Positions 44,171 through 55,800 of a stretch of DNA of 58,249 nucleotides are shown piece by piece. The DNA lies in contig SSNU01000046.1 in NCBI GenBank assembly GCA_012064415.1, forward strand, positions 1-58,249. Reading direction: 5' to 3'. Below the pieces are notes generated by a model. The model did no database searches, was not told the DNA's origin, and saw only the letters and a list, made by a program, of their open reading frames with translations. The number at the start of each line of letters is the position of its first letter. The stretch's first letter is position 1. A program made the translations under genes and the position numbers. This stretch comes from Gyrodactylus bullatarudis. Its lineage: Eukaryota; Platyhelminthes; Monogenea; Gyrodactylidea; Gyrodactylidae.

Positions 44171-44450
44171 TTACACGATAAAATGAATATTTTTACTCTT
44201 TAAGATTTCTCAATTTTACAGGTGCGCAGAATAATTTAAAGTTTAAATGTCTCAAATTACAGTTATGAAAAAACTAATTTTATGATTCTTAAGTTGAATA
44301 GTAGTTTCCCGAGCAAATTAATTTAAGGAACCTCAAGTTGACACGCTTTAATTACACCAATTATTTTATTTTAGGAGAATTATAATTAAGGCCTTATGTA
44401 CAATATACATTTCAAAAAGCATCATCAGTGGCAATACTTTAATAAGGACT

Positions 44451-44853
44451 AGAGCACCAAAAAAGTAGCAAATTCAAATTTTCGAAAAAAATGAACAAAT
44501 TTGACTGATAATAGGTATAGTATTATCTATTTAGAATTATTGGATGCAAATAAACTAAGCTGGTTTGAAAAAAGTACACACGCACGCGTTATTGGCCAAG
44601 GGAATTGATTCAAGTAACACATCTGTGGTTTTACATCCATATATAGACATGGTAAATATACATAGACGATGTATTGACCAATAAATTCATAGTAAATACA
44701 TGTAGACGTTAACCAATCCGAGGGCGAGTAATATAATTTTTCTTTGTGTTATCGACTAAAAACTGATTGATTTTCAATAAAAAAGTAGCATCGAGTAGCA
44801 TAAGTAGCAAATAAAGTTCCAAAAAGTAGCAAAAGTAGCAAATTTGGTGCTCT
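44451..44853. repeat. AGAGCACC-ended MITE
   Basis: About 400 bp between inverted ends AGAGCACCAAA and TTTGGTGCTCT, with several AAGTAGCAAA units near the right end. Homologous along most of its length to 46294-46655 (shared GTTAACCAATC and GGCGAGTAATATAATTTT). A further AGAGCACCAAA end lies at 32462. No coding capacity; superfamily undetermined. Confidence 0.6.
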
Positions 44854-44954
44854 AATAATGACATAAGTTTAAAAATTCATAAAGATAATGTTTTACAAAT
44901 TATGAAAGAAAGTTTTGTTTATATAGATTTATGAAGAATTTCTCCTCCATTTTT

Positions 44955-45085
44955 GTATACGCGCCTTCCGCCCTCTTTTGGACTTGTCAGTATGCCAGTA
45001 CCTGGGATTTGAATAAACAACCTCTTGCATTGTATTCCAGTGCTCACTCCACTAGGCATATTAAACGCGCCTACATATCTAACAA
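44955..45085 (-). mobile_element. Decayed copy of the tRNA-like/hammerhead element
   Basis: On the minus strand a tRNA-like part (A-box-like TGCCTAGTGG, B-box-like ATTCAAATCCC, about 44999-45062) is followed by a damaged hammerhead (44955-44998: CTGACAAGTCC and GGCGGAAGGCGCG). The CTGANGA and GAAA core positions are mutated. On the other side of the core, 45065-45085 (AAACGCGCCTACATATCTAAC) resembles the 3' part of the hammerhead in the opposite orientation. Thus this copy too was built as an inverted pair around the core. Confidence 0.55.
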
Positions 45086-45367
45086 AGATTTATACTTAGA
45101 TGAGCTATAAAATTCAGCGCTAATTCATCACGAACCTGAGGAATATATTACACGTTAATAAACACCTAGAATGAAATAATTATAGATACAGATGCACTTT
45201 TTATATTCCAATCAAAAATTTTGGTAAAACATAAATGAAGATTGAGTTGATGATGAAGATAAATTTTATTAGATTACTGATGAATATTATTAATTGATTA
45301 TTATTATTTGATTCAATAATGAAAATGTTGAATGAATAAATAGACCCTTTATTAAACAATATTTCTT

Positions 45368-48300
45368 TCAAACTAAAATCTGTGCAAGCTTTCTATATTT
45401 ATCATCATATTTAGATTCTGTTGGATATATCTTCGTACAGAAAGCATAATTAGGGAAAACATCATATTTCTTCAAGTTTTTCCAACTTTCAGATATATCT
45501 TCTGATGCATCAGAATCTGAACCTAGAAAGAATAATGAAATTTGGTTCAAATGATATTGCACCGCAATTGAAATAACCTTTCTTATCGGTATTCTTTTAA
45601 TATATTTTACTGATATTTTATAGTCTTGAACACTTCCATGTTCGATAAGATCAATTTGTTTTGATGCAAAGCGATATTCCTCGAATTCACACATTGCTGT
45701 AAGTAATGAGTCATAGTCTTGCCATTCATCCGCAAGATATGAATGTTTTCTCAAAAACATGTTTATACTCTCATCCTTATTATTAAGATGTTTCAAGAGA
45801 TCAGCATATTCCTTCAAAGGAATTTGCAATTTTCTTTTCTGAAAATAATATTTTTCATATGCATATTTGAGAGCTAACATCTTTCTGATAACTAATTTAT
45901 CATATTTATCCAATTTCTCCCATACTATTTTATTATTTATGAAAAGGGAAACATCTGTTTTAATATCAGCTTTTGCTGCATCAAACTCTGGTCTTGTTTC
46001 AGAGATCGTTTGATAGACAACAAATATTTTATTCTTTACTCTTTGGAATAGCTTCATCAATTCATCAGCCCCTGGATGGCTTATATGTTGACAGAAATTG
46101 TTGATATTATTTTTAACCGTCTTTTCAAAATCTTTTAAACTAATATCTTTGTCCAAAATATGTCTATGGAAAAAAGCTGCAAGCTTATTTTCCTTCAATA
46201 TTTTATCTGGATTTATGGTGGGAAATGATTCTGGAAAAAATTGACTAGATTAGTATATTTAAAACTTATTTTTTATTAGTATTATTATTACAAAAAGTAG
46301 CACTAAAATTTCCAAAACTAACTAAAATACAGAAAACTTAAATTTACGAAAGGAATAAGCGAATTTGATTGATAAAAAGTATAGCGTGGATATTATTTAT
46401 TAAGAATTATTGGCTAAAAATACTAGAAGAATGCAGTAAACTCGCAGGCAGTATTGACCAATGACATTGATTCGGGTAACAAATCCCTGCTTACATATAT
46501 GGACACTCCTCATAGACCAATGAATTTATAGTTAACACATGAAATCGTTAACCAATCAGATGGCGAGTAATATAATTTTCAAAAAATCTATATTTAGCTT
46601 TTCTCATTGACCTAAAAAGCAAAAGAAGCAAATTTTCTGTTCCAATTATTCCTAACAAACATCAAAATACAGCATAAAGGCTTGAAGCGAACAATGTACG
46701 AAAAAAATTAACAGAATCATAATTTAAAAATACTAAAAAAATTTCATTAAAATTTTTGACTTAACCTAATTTTTTAATACTTCTCGAACGAGATGAATCA
46801 TCTGTAATTAAAATTTCATCTTCTTCTTCTACTTTATCATCTTCTTCTTCTACTTTATCATCTTCTTCGAGATTACATGCTCTCTCTTCATAGACGTTCT
46901 CAGTATTGTTCAATAAATCTAGATTGAAGCTATTCTGTTTCTTAAAAGTTGAGAGAATTATGATTCTCTTCGCTGGAGTAGACTTCAGCTTACCCAGAAC
47001 TTCGAGAATTCCATAGTTATTTACATCATTTTTCTCAATCAAATTAAGGAATCTTAAAGCTTCTTTTTCATCATTTGGTTCTAAAATTCCTGTCCACTGT
47101 TTGAAGTCATCAAGAGAATAATTTTGAGCCAAATCTTTGTGAAATCCTAAGAATTTTCGATTATTTTGCTTTTCGTTTGTTAGAGCTTGAAATACTTTAG
47201 CGGGGATTTTTTTTGTCTCAAGCCATTTTTTTGAATCATTAGCCCTTTCTAAACACTCTTCGTGTAATGTTATTAGAGTATGCAACTTCCTTATACAAGT
47301 TATATCATCATCAGTTAAATTTCCTTGTTTGACTTCATCACCAATTTTAACACTATAATCTTTCGGAATATTGATATCGTCTGCATTTTTTGGTAACTCC
47401 TTGAATTCATCTGACGCTAAAGATTCATATATTTTGTAAGCTTCTCCTAAACTGTCTTCCATGCCGAAAATATACGTTTGGAAAGCCTCTTCGTTTTGAA
47501 TAGCTAAAGGAAATTCGTTTATATCATTAGGAAGAATGCATCTAAAATCCTTAAGGCTAGTAGCATCCGTAAGTTTTTCAGTGATTTTTTCCAAATCGAC
47601 CACTTTGTACTTGTCAGGATTTTCTGAAATAAAATTGAACAATTTATTTCAAACCATAAAATATAAATGTATTAGATCGTGTCAATAAAATCTATTTTAT
47701 TCAAGTTTTTTTATGAAGATTAGTTCATTGAGTATATAAGAATAGATTATTAACCCCAAATAGGTAAAGAGATTCACAAAAATATCTTACCATTGATTTT
47801 CTTCTGCATATAGGTCAAAACAATTTTTTGAGCCGCTAAACTTGTCAGATTTTTTTTCAATTGATCTGAACGAATTTTTCTGTGACTTTTAATTTCTAAT
47901 AACTTAATATCGGCATAATATTGATCTTCGAAAGGGAGAAGATATGACCAATCAACGTAATCATTATAATCATAGTCTGTAGTGAGATTTTGGTGGTTCT
48001 TCAAAAATATATCTATAGACTCTTCGTTATCATATAAAATATTAATAATTTCATGTTTAACCTTTGAAATGTGAGATTCTTTATTATTAAGGAATTCCAT
48101 ATGCAATATAGAATACCTATATTGAAATAGTAATGTGAGTAATTTTTGAAGCATTAATTTATGTTTCTCAGTAACATGAATATCATTGTAGATGGATGGT
48201 ATTTCAAATGTCTTGGGAATGAGATCTTCTTCCTCAGCAATAAGCCCGTTATAAATGTCAATCAGTTTGCCCAACTCTTCGTAAAATTGTGACAAGAATT

Positions 48301-49063
48301 CTTGATAACCATCAATATCTCTCATAGAGAGAGGAAACTCTAAAATATTTGTTGGCATTAATTTTTTGAAGTCATCCATATTCAGGTTATGATCTTCAAC
48401 CCATAGTTTTAAACTTTCAGATGTGGTTTCTCTCAGTTCTTCAACTCTTTGATTACCTCTTATTAATACTCCTGAGGATTTTTGAATACTTTCACACAAT
48501 TTGTTAAATTTGTCCCTCAATTCTTTAGAAGAATCGTTTTTAATATAAATTTGCTTGATTTCATCAATAAAGTTTGCTGTATAATAATTTTTTGTAGCTT
48601 TTCTAAAAAACTTTTCAAAATTTTCTCCTGGTTCCTTCCTATCATCCGTCATGAATTCGTTCACATACACAAAATAAATTCTTTGCACCCCAAATATAGA
48701 AATTCTCCTAGCTATTTCTGTTTTAAACATCTTTTCGAATTCCTTTTCAATTGGAAGATCATAATTTCCAGATAAAACTTCCAGTATGAATTTTTTCCCG
48801 CACTCCTTATCTTTCTTTGGCACACTTTCATCATTAAACCAATTGTAAATTTGATGAAGATTAGTTACAAGGGCTTTTACATTTTCTTTGAAAGCAAAAC
48901 TCAGATTTAAATTATCTTCTTTAAGGCTAGCCATCATTTCAGGAGGTATTTTAATTTCGGAGTCTTCCGTCACTCCAATTTCAGGTTCGAAAGTACAGCA
49001 AATTTTTTTACTTGACATGATGTTTGACTTTAAAAAAATTGAAGGATAATTCATATTATTCAT
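45368..49063 (-). CDS. Cluster-family protein with three domain copies, 3 exons, 997 aa
   Basis: Exons 49063-47791, 47623-46766 and 46230-45368 sum to 2994 bases, exactly 998 codons; both introns are phase 1 with a G|AA junction (glutamate). Exon 1 has a 220-residue N-terminal extension (including CCTFEPE and several helical stretches) and then domain 1: MDDFKKLMPTNILEF, LMLQKLLTLLFQYRY, ESIDIFLKNHQNL...WSYLLPFED, AQKIVLTYMQ. Exon 2 is domain 2: SLKDFRCILPNDINEF, CIRKLHTLITLHEEC, FLGFHKDL...WTGILEPND, AKRIIILSTF. It ends in an acidic repeat (DDKVEEE twice). Exon 3 is a more diverged domain 3: LVIRKMLALKYAYEKYYF, SINMFLRKHSYL, VISIAVQYHLNQ. AATAAA lies about 10 bases after the stop. The second donor (GTTAAG) is non-ideal; without it, exon 2 would stop at 46761. 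No known family recognised. Confidence 0.7.
46294..46655. repeat. Second copy of the AGAGCACC MITE family, in intron 2 of the cluster gene
   Basis: Aligns with 44451-44853: ATTGGTC/TAAAAATA blocks, TTGACCAATGACATTGATTC, CGTTAACCAATCAGATGGCG and AGTAATATAATTTT. Ends are worn, so it is older or truncated. Confidence 0.5.
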
Positions 49064-49610
49064 TTATTTTGTGCGTATTTTGATGATTTTCTTATTATTT
49101 TTTGTTGCATAATACAGTGGAGAAAATTTATTATTTTTTTCACTCCAGGAATTAATAGCTAATGTTATTATCTCAGAAAGTCAATAACCAAGAGAGTAAC
49201 ACGATTAATGGAACGACAAATCAGACGTAGCTTCTCAAAAATAGTGGAATGATATGGTCTATTCGAAGGTTTATAAGGTAATTTCATACCTTCACACACA
49301 TCCATGTGTTGGGAAGGGTAATTATAATCAAGTCGTATAATCAAACTAGTAATTAGCAGTTAATTTTTTAACATTAAGCAAGAAAAAAAAAGAAAGTTCA
49401 CATGTTTTTAAGGTTTATGATATGAGTCATATCTTATTTTTTCATTATTATTACAACATTAAGTTTGTGCAAAATTGATAGAATACTTTTTCGTAGCTAA
49501 TCTGTTTCTGGTTAGGATGAAAAAAATTTCTTCTTGATTTTATCTGATTTCTCGGTCATGAGAAATATTTCTACATTGAAAAAAAATAAAAACTTTTAGC
49601 AGAATTAAAA
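49064..49610. other. Upstream region between divergent cluster genes; no gene seen
   Basis: Promoter side of the minus-strand cluster gene starting at 49063. AT-rich; no RNA gene or repeat recognised. Confidence 0.35.
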
Positions 49611-50534
49611 ATGACAAGCACACTCTTCGTGCTCCAGTCTCTCGTCGCCCGAAAAAAGTTTTCTCTTCAAGAGGCTTCAATTGTGAAGAGAAATCATACT
49701 GAAACCATTCGGTCAATACAAAAGATTTATTATCCTGATGTCAGCTATTCGTAAGTACCTATTTTAATTCAAGAAACAGAACTCTCCATACAACAATGTC
49801 AAGAATAGGAATTGGCCAAGTGAAAGCAAGACAAGTCCCCAATCTTACTGAACAACATAAGAGAGAGAGAGGTTAGAATTCGCCTTGAACAATATTGATA
49901 AGCCTCTCGAATATTGGCTTGGAATGCATTTCACTGATGAAGTGACTTTCTCAAACCAGAAGTTCTCAGGATGGGGAAGAGTCCTTTTATGTGATGATTT
50001 GACTATTACAAGAACGAGACCCATCCGGAAAGAGAAGTTTCCAAAGAAGGTTATGTTTTTTGCAAGTATAAAGTATGACAGTGGAATACAATTAACCCCA
50101 GCATCTGGTAATATTGATGGAAGAAAATTTATCCAACTCTTCAATCAGAATTTCAGATCATATGATGGATTCAGAAGGGAATGGCTTGATGTGCTCATGG
50201 ACCATGCCCCAGTTCATGATGCAGGTCATGTCAAAGCTTGTTTAAGAAGAGCTAGGATCAACGTCATTGAAAAGTCCTGATATTAATGTCATTGAAAATG
50301 TTTTTGGAATAATGAAACGATTTTGGTAAGAAAAATAGTAAAATTAACTTTACTCAAGTTTATTTCTCAAGGTATAAAGTTTCTGGTGACGATTCCACCA
50401 ACGAGGTTAACGAAAAAGTTCAGAGATTGGCAAATTTCCCTGATGAGAAGGAAGCCATAAATAAGTGCATCCAATCAATTCCTCGTCGGCTCCAGAAAAT
50501 AGCAGATCCTAGAGGAGAAATGTCAGATTATTAA
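49611..50534 (+). pseudogene. Tc1-type transposase with small introns, frameshifted
   Basis: Starts MTSTLFVLQSLVARKK with a helix-turn-helix region. A 23-bp GT-AG intron (49751-49773) follows. The catalytic domain has HFTDEVTFSN (first Asp), VLMDHAPVHD (second Asp; the usual Asn is His) and SPDINVIENVFGIMKRF (third acidic residue). A second intron (50326-50371) leads to a C-terminal tail ending RGEMSDY and a stop. Two frame breaks are visible: in a GA run near 49861-49872, and near 50270 just before SPDINVIEN. Otherwise it is well preserved, so inactivation is recent. A related truncated copy is at 57767-58128. Confidence 0.8.
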
Positions 50535-51396
50535 TTATCATTATATTTTAAATGTACACAGATTTTCAATAAATTTTTACTTTCTTTAAAGAGATATTAA
50601 TAATTAATTACACAATGTTATCACTAGGTTTCAAACCCCTTTCAATATTAGTTATGAGGTAATTAATGAAGAAAATTGAATATAATAGCATATTTTGATC
50701 AATGGAAACCATAAATAAATAAAATCCGTTGATAAATACAGGAATGATAGGAATAACCGCACAGTCTGTGTGACCTTGAATCCTATTGGCTAGAAAATAA
50801 CGATAATAGAAAAAGTACCAATTCAAATATTTTATACTTAAAATTATGTTTTTAGGTGAAAAATTAACAGAACTGTAATTTTTAAAGGAAATTTTTATCT
50901 AATTGTTTATAGCTTGATAATATCCATCGAATAGTGAAATCATAATTTGGTTACTACGATTTGAAAAAATGCAATTGTAATTTTGTTTTCACATTTTAGA
51001 CAAAAAATTATACCAGAACTCTAATATACCTACTTCAAAGTACAATGACAAGTTATTGATAAAACTGTGAATATACACATATGTACCCACATGAATAGAG
51101 CTGAAACTTTACACTCCATAGATCCGGTCGTGTAAACAAAGATTTTCTCAATCAATATGACTGTTGGGTTGATTGATTGGGTCCACTGAAACAAAAATGT
51201 ATATAAGATATTCTGGACGATATATTTATTAATGTAATCTGATGATGAATAATCAGTCAGAATATTCTGTCACCCATTATTTTTAAATTGCTTTATATTT
51301 CTTGATCATATTAAAATTGAATTTTAAGATACATAGAAATAACTACGCTTTGCTAAAATATAAATATATAACATTTGATTTTTCTAACTATCATTG
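50535..51396. other. Intergenic; no gene seen
   Basis: 3' flank of the Tc1 remnant and upstream region of the 51397 gene. AT-rich; no feature recognised. Confidence 0.35.
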
Positions 51397-52122
51397 ATGC
51401 AAGAATTCGATTATATAATAGCTAGTATAAAAAATGAAGACATTTCAACTGAAGAGTTTAAAGATATATTACCAAACGATTCGGAAACTTTTTCTCAAAA
51501 TATGAGAAAAGAAGAGGACTACAAGAGGATTTTGAAATACTTTGAGGAGGATTTGGGGGAAGCGATGAAAATTCTTGATCATTTTTCTAAGGAAAAAATA
51601 AAATTTGAACCTCAAAATATTTTCAGTAAAATGGAAATAAACAATGAAATCATCGAAGTTGAATATAGACAAATAGTGCTTATTCAAAAGCTATTAATGC
51701 TATTGTTCAGGTTTCGGGAATGCTCCAATTATGATACCTATCTCAGAAAAAATGACGAACAACTTAAAAGCATAGATAAAAATATTAAAAATATTATTTT
51801 CAATGATGAAGTATCTCTCGAAAATAATATGGATATTTTTAAAAAATATAACATTGACCAGGTTATCGCTTGGTTATATCTTCTAGAATTTGATGAGACA
51901 AACATGGCGCTGAGTATTGTTGATAAACTGACTGGCGAAAGAGCCGTTGATGAACTATTCAAAGATTTAAAGAATGGAGCGACGAAAAAAATTTTATCTA
52001 TCATACGAGAGAAAAAACTGCTTAACAACTTAAATGATATAGATTTTGATCAAGATGAATATTGTATACTTCAAAAAGAACATGTGACAGACAAGATAAG
52101 AGTTTGGTTCACATCTAGTTGA
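51397..52122 (+). CDS. Cluster-family protein, single domain (241 aa)
   Basis: Single exon starting MQEFDYIIASI at 51397. Carries one full cluster domain: block A ISTEEFKDILPNDSETF, block B IVLIQKLLMLLFRFREC, block C DEVSLENNMDIFKKYNI...WLYLLEFDE, block D ATKKILSIIREKKL. Aligns end to end with the 43277-44170 protein apart from a shorter C-terminus. No signal peptide or membrane helix. No good phase-1 donor was seen near its end, so I treat it as separate from the next gene, though joint transcription is possible. Function unknown. Confidence 0.7.
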   Translation: MQEFDYIIASIKNEDISTEEFKDILPNDSETFSQNMRKEEDYKRILKYFEEDLGEAMKILDHFSKEKIKFEPQNIFSKMEINNEIIEVEYRQIVLIQKLLMLLFRFRECSNYDTYLRKNDEQLKSIDKNIKNIIFNDEVSLENNMDIFKKYNIDQVIAWLYLLEFDETNMALSIVDKLTGERAVDELFKDLKNGATKKILSIIREKKLLNNLNDIDFDQDEYCILQKEHVTDKIRVWFTSS

Positions 52123-52225
52123 GTTTTAAATACTTTTTGAATCAATTATTAAAGTCAGTTATTAAGCATTTCTACCTATAGGCCATTAGGATAAAAAATA
52201 GAAAAATTAGATATTAGATATTACC

Positions 52226-52257
52226 CACACTTTGCTAGTAGGTTAATTGTCTAAAAA
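52226..52257. repeat. Solo end of the hammerhead palindrome family
   Basis: CCACACTTTGCTAGTAGGTT and AATTGTCTAAAAA match the outer end of the element at 34136-34632 (right arm, 34606-34636) almost exactly, without the rest of the element. Confidence 0.6.
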
Positions 52258-52822
52258 TTAGATATATTTATTTTATTTTCTATTTGAATCTATATATATT
52301 ATGGTAATACAAATTTTTACAACTTTTCGGCTTTTTGCTCATTCGATAGAGAATTAAATTTTCAGAAAAAATCCTTTTGAATTGAATATTTGAAAATTTG
52401 TTCTGATTTTAAAATAGCAGTTTTTATATACGCGATAAAAGAATTCTAAATTTTATTACGATTATTAAAAAAATTAACGTTTCTTTAGCAATATGTAAAA
52501 CTTTTCGGATGGGAATTATTCTGATAGCTATTTATAAATCATTTTCTGAAATTTTTAATGGTATTTAAAGAATTTTGGGAAAATCTTCTGAAAAGTTGTT
52601 CGGGAAAAAAATTTTGTATTACCCTGCTGCTATTATATTAAATAGAATTTTGTATATTTCATCTCCTAAGCATATATTAGAGTACTGTTATATACTCTTA
52701 AAATAAAAGATTCATACCTAAATTAAAATTAAAACTAAAGTGCTTTATCAAAATAAACCTATAATAATGATTGCTTAGACAGTTATTTGATTGTGTGAAC
52801 TCAATCTTAACTAGAATCATAC

Positions 52823-55800
52823 ATGAATGATGATTTTATCATACAAATAAATATTTTCATTATTTTTATAGCTGGTATTGTGACTCAACAAATCAAGGTA
52901 ACCGCTCTCATAATCACAGAAGTTGCAACAATTGAAACTAAGTATGATGAATGTAAATCAAAACGAAGAAATTTTAATAACGAACTATCTGATACGAAAT
53001 ATATCAAGAATTCTGAACCCAAAGAGAAGTTTAAGAGAGCACACAACATTTTAAATTGCATTCATCAGTTCACAAGTAATAAAGAAAAATTAAATAAAAA
53101 TATCCACGATACTGAAGTAAAAAACATGACTGGAGAAAACTTTGTCGCAGAGATTAAATCAGAATTAAATAAAATATCCTTGCAACCTGACCTAAAAAGA
53201 GATTTGGAATCAGGTGATCATGTTTCTCCAAAAAATTTAACTCCTCAAAATGATGAAAATTTCAATGAATCAGCTGATCATGAACTAGATAAAAGTGGAG
53301 ATCATCAGATTCCACATAATAGAAAAGTACAGAAAGATGACCATGAAATTAGGTTGAGGTTTACATCGAACCCGAATGAAAATTTATCATACGGAGATGA
53401 GAACCTGAAAGAGGACAATTTGTATGATAGAGGTCAAGAGGAGATGGAAATAGCAAGAAATGAACTCTTCAATAAAAATGTATCATCTAAAAAAACTACG
53501 AATTCAGATGACAAAAGATCTGGGAAGGAAGAGATATGCAATTTTGATTCTGAGCCAAAAGAGAAATTCAGAAAAGCTCACAATATTCTCCGATGCATTC
53601 ATCAGTTCGCAAGCAATAAAGAAAAGATGAATAAAAATATTAACGATGCTGAAGCAATAACCATTTCTGGAAGAAAAGTCGTCACAGAGAATAACTCAGA
53701 ATTGAATAAAATATCTTTGCAATCTGACCCAAAAAGAGATTCGAATATGTCCGATTACGATTTGGCACAATTTTCAACACCTCAGAATGATGAAAATTTC
53801 AATGAATCGTCTGACAATGAGATAGATCTAACCGATTGCACTATCAAAGGTCAAGCTACAAATAAAGCTATGAATGGAGATCATCAGATCCTACATCACA
53901 GTAAAGTACAGAAGGACGATCATGAAAAGGGAATGAGGGGTTCATCAATATCTGACGAAAACTTGTTAAATAGAGATAAAGGTGATTTTATTTATGATGG
54001 TGATCAAAAGGAGAAGGAAGTAACAGGAAATGAACCATACAATGGAAATAAAAATGCATCATTTAATAATTATTATAATCATATTGGTGGAAAAAGCAAA
54101 ACTGTTGATGATGAAAAATTTGGGCAGGAGGAGATACACAATTCAAAAACTGAGTCCAAAGAGAAGTTTAAGAGAGCACATAACATTTTAAATTGCATTC
54201 ATCAGTTCACAAGTAATAAAGAAAAAACAAATAAAAATATCCACGATGCTGAAGTAAAATCCCAGACTGAAAAAGACATATTTCCAGAGAATAATTCAGA
54301 AATAAATAAAATATCCTTGCAACATGACCGAAAAAGGAATTCAAATGACTGCGAGCAGAACATAAGAAGTAATTTCAATCAAGATGACCATCTTGATGAT
54401 TCTAAGCAGTTCTCAACTTCGAATGAAAAGAATGATGACTCGTATGGTAATGATTTATCCGATAATGAACAAGATATAATCGATGATAAAGCTACAAATA
54501 AAGGTATGAATGGAGATCATCAAATCCCACATAACAGAATACTACAGAAAAATGATCATCACAGCGAAGTTAGACATCAGTCAATACCAGACAAAATTTT
54601 ATCGAATGAAGATGAAAAATTTACAGAAAATTGTAACAGCAAAAACAATTCAAAAACAATAAGCAGTAAAGAATCAACAAAACACAAGCATTGGGACACG
54701 AACCCAATTCTAGAACAACAAAGAAAGGATTACATAAGGTCTCCAGAAAATTGCGATGAAATTTACTTTGAGATAGTCAACGAAAAAATGTTGAAGGAGA
54801 AAGAAAGCACATCTCAAAAGCTTAAGAATATGATCAACAAGCATTCTCACAATAAAACAATGGAGAAAGAGATCAAGAATAATGATCGAGATTCGATTCC
54901 GATAAGCAAATCAAATTCAGAATGTATTGATAAATCAGATAATGATTCACAATGTTCAGAAAGATTCTCTGTAAGAAATATAGAATCCTCACAGGATCCT
55001 GATTTATCAGTTAATGAATCTGTATTCAAAGATGACTCCCATCAGTTAGACGAAAATATATTAATTACAGATGCGAATAAGGAATCTTTTCAAGATCAAA
55101 ATTTTCAATCTAATAAGGATTATGATATCGACGATGTATCTCATACTTTCGATGTAGATGATAAAACGCATAACGATAATGTGGATGAATACCCTGAAGA
55201 TACAAATGATATAGAACCTGAGATCAGAAAGCTTTTAGAAGATGACGAGACATCGTTAGAAGACTTTCTCGAGGTAAACGAAAACTTAGCCAGAGATTAT
55301 GACTATTACTCATTCAAAAAGTGGACATGCATTCTGAGCCCAAATGAAAGAGATTCATGTTTGCACCAGATTGATAAAATTCAAAATGCTAAAAACTCAG
55401 CTCTAAAAAATCTGCACGACTCAGATCATAAATTGTCAGGTAAAAAAATAATAGCTCTAGCAGGGAAGAAAAAAAATCATGGGAAAAGTACCTTGAACTT
55501 TAATATGAATTGTTCTGGGATAGACGGTAAGTCTTATTTAAACTGTTATTTTCATCCTGTATAACTCATCAATATATGTGTTATATATGTTATAAAGACC
55601 CGATAAAAATGAGGTTTATCACTATTTAATCTATAAATATTTCAGACAAAATATTTATTGCTTTTAACGAAAGATGATTAAAAGAAAAGCGAATATTTAA
55701 AGAAAATATATTTCACCGATTCTCATTAGAGTATTACACCGGCTAGATATATTTAACAGATTATGGATAAAATGTAATACTCTGAGCATTCGAAAGCAAA

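Noticed and set aside
51397..55526. Joining the single-domain gene 51397-52122 to the next gene as one transcript
   Set aside because: No usable phase-1 donor near the end of the first frame, which closes with a normal stop.
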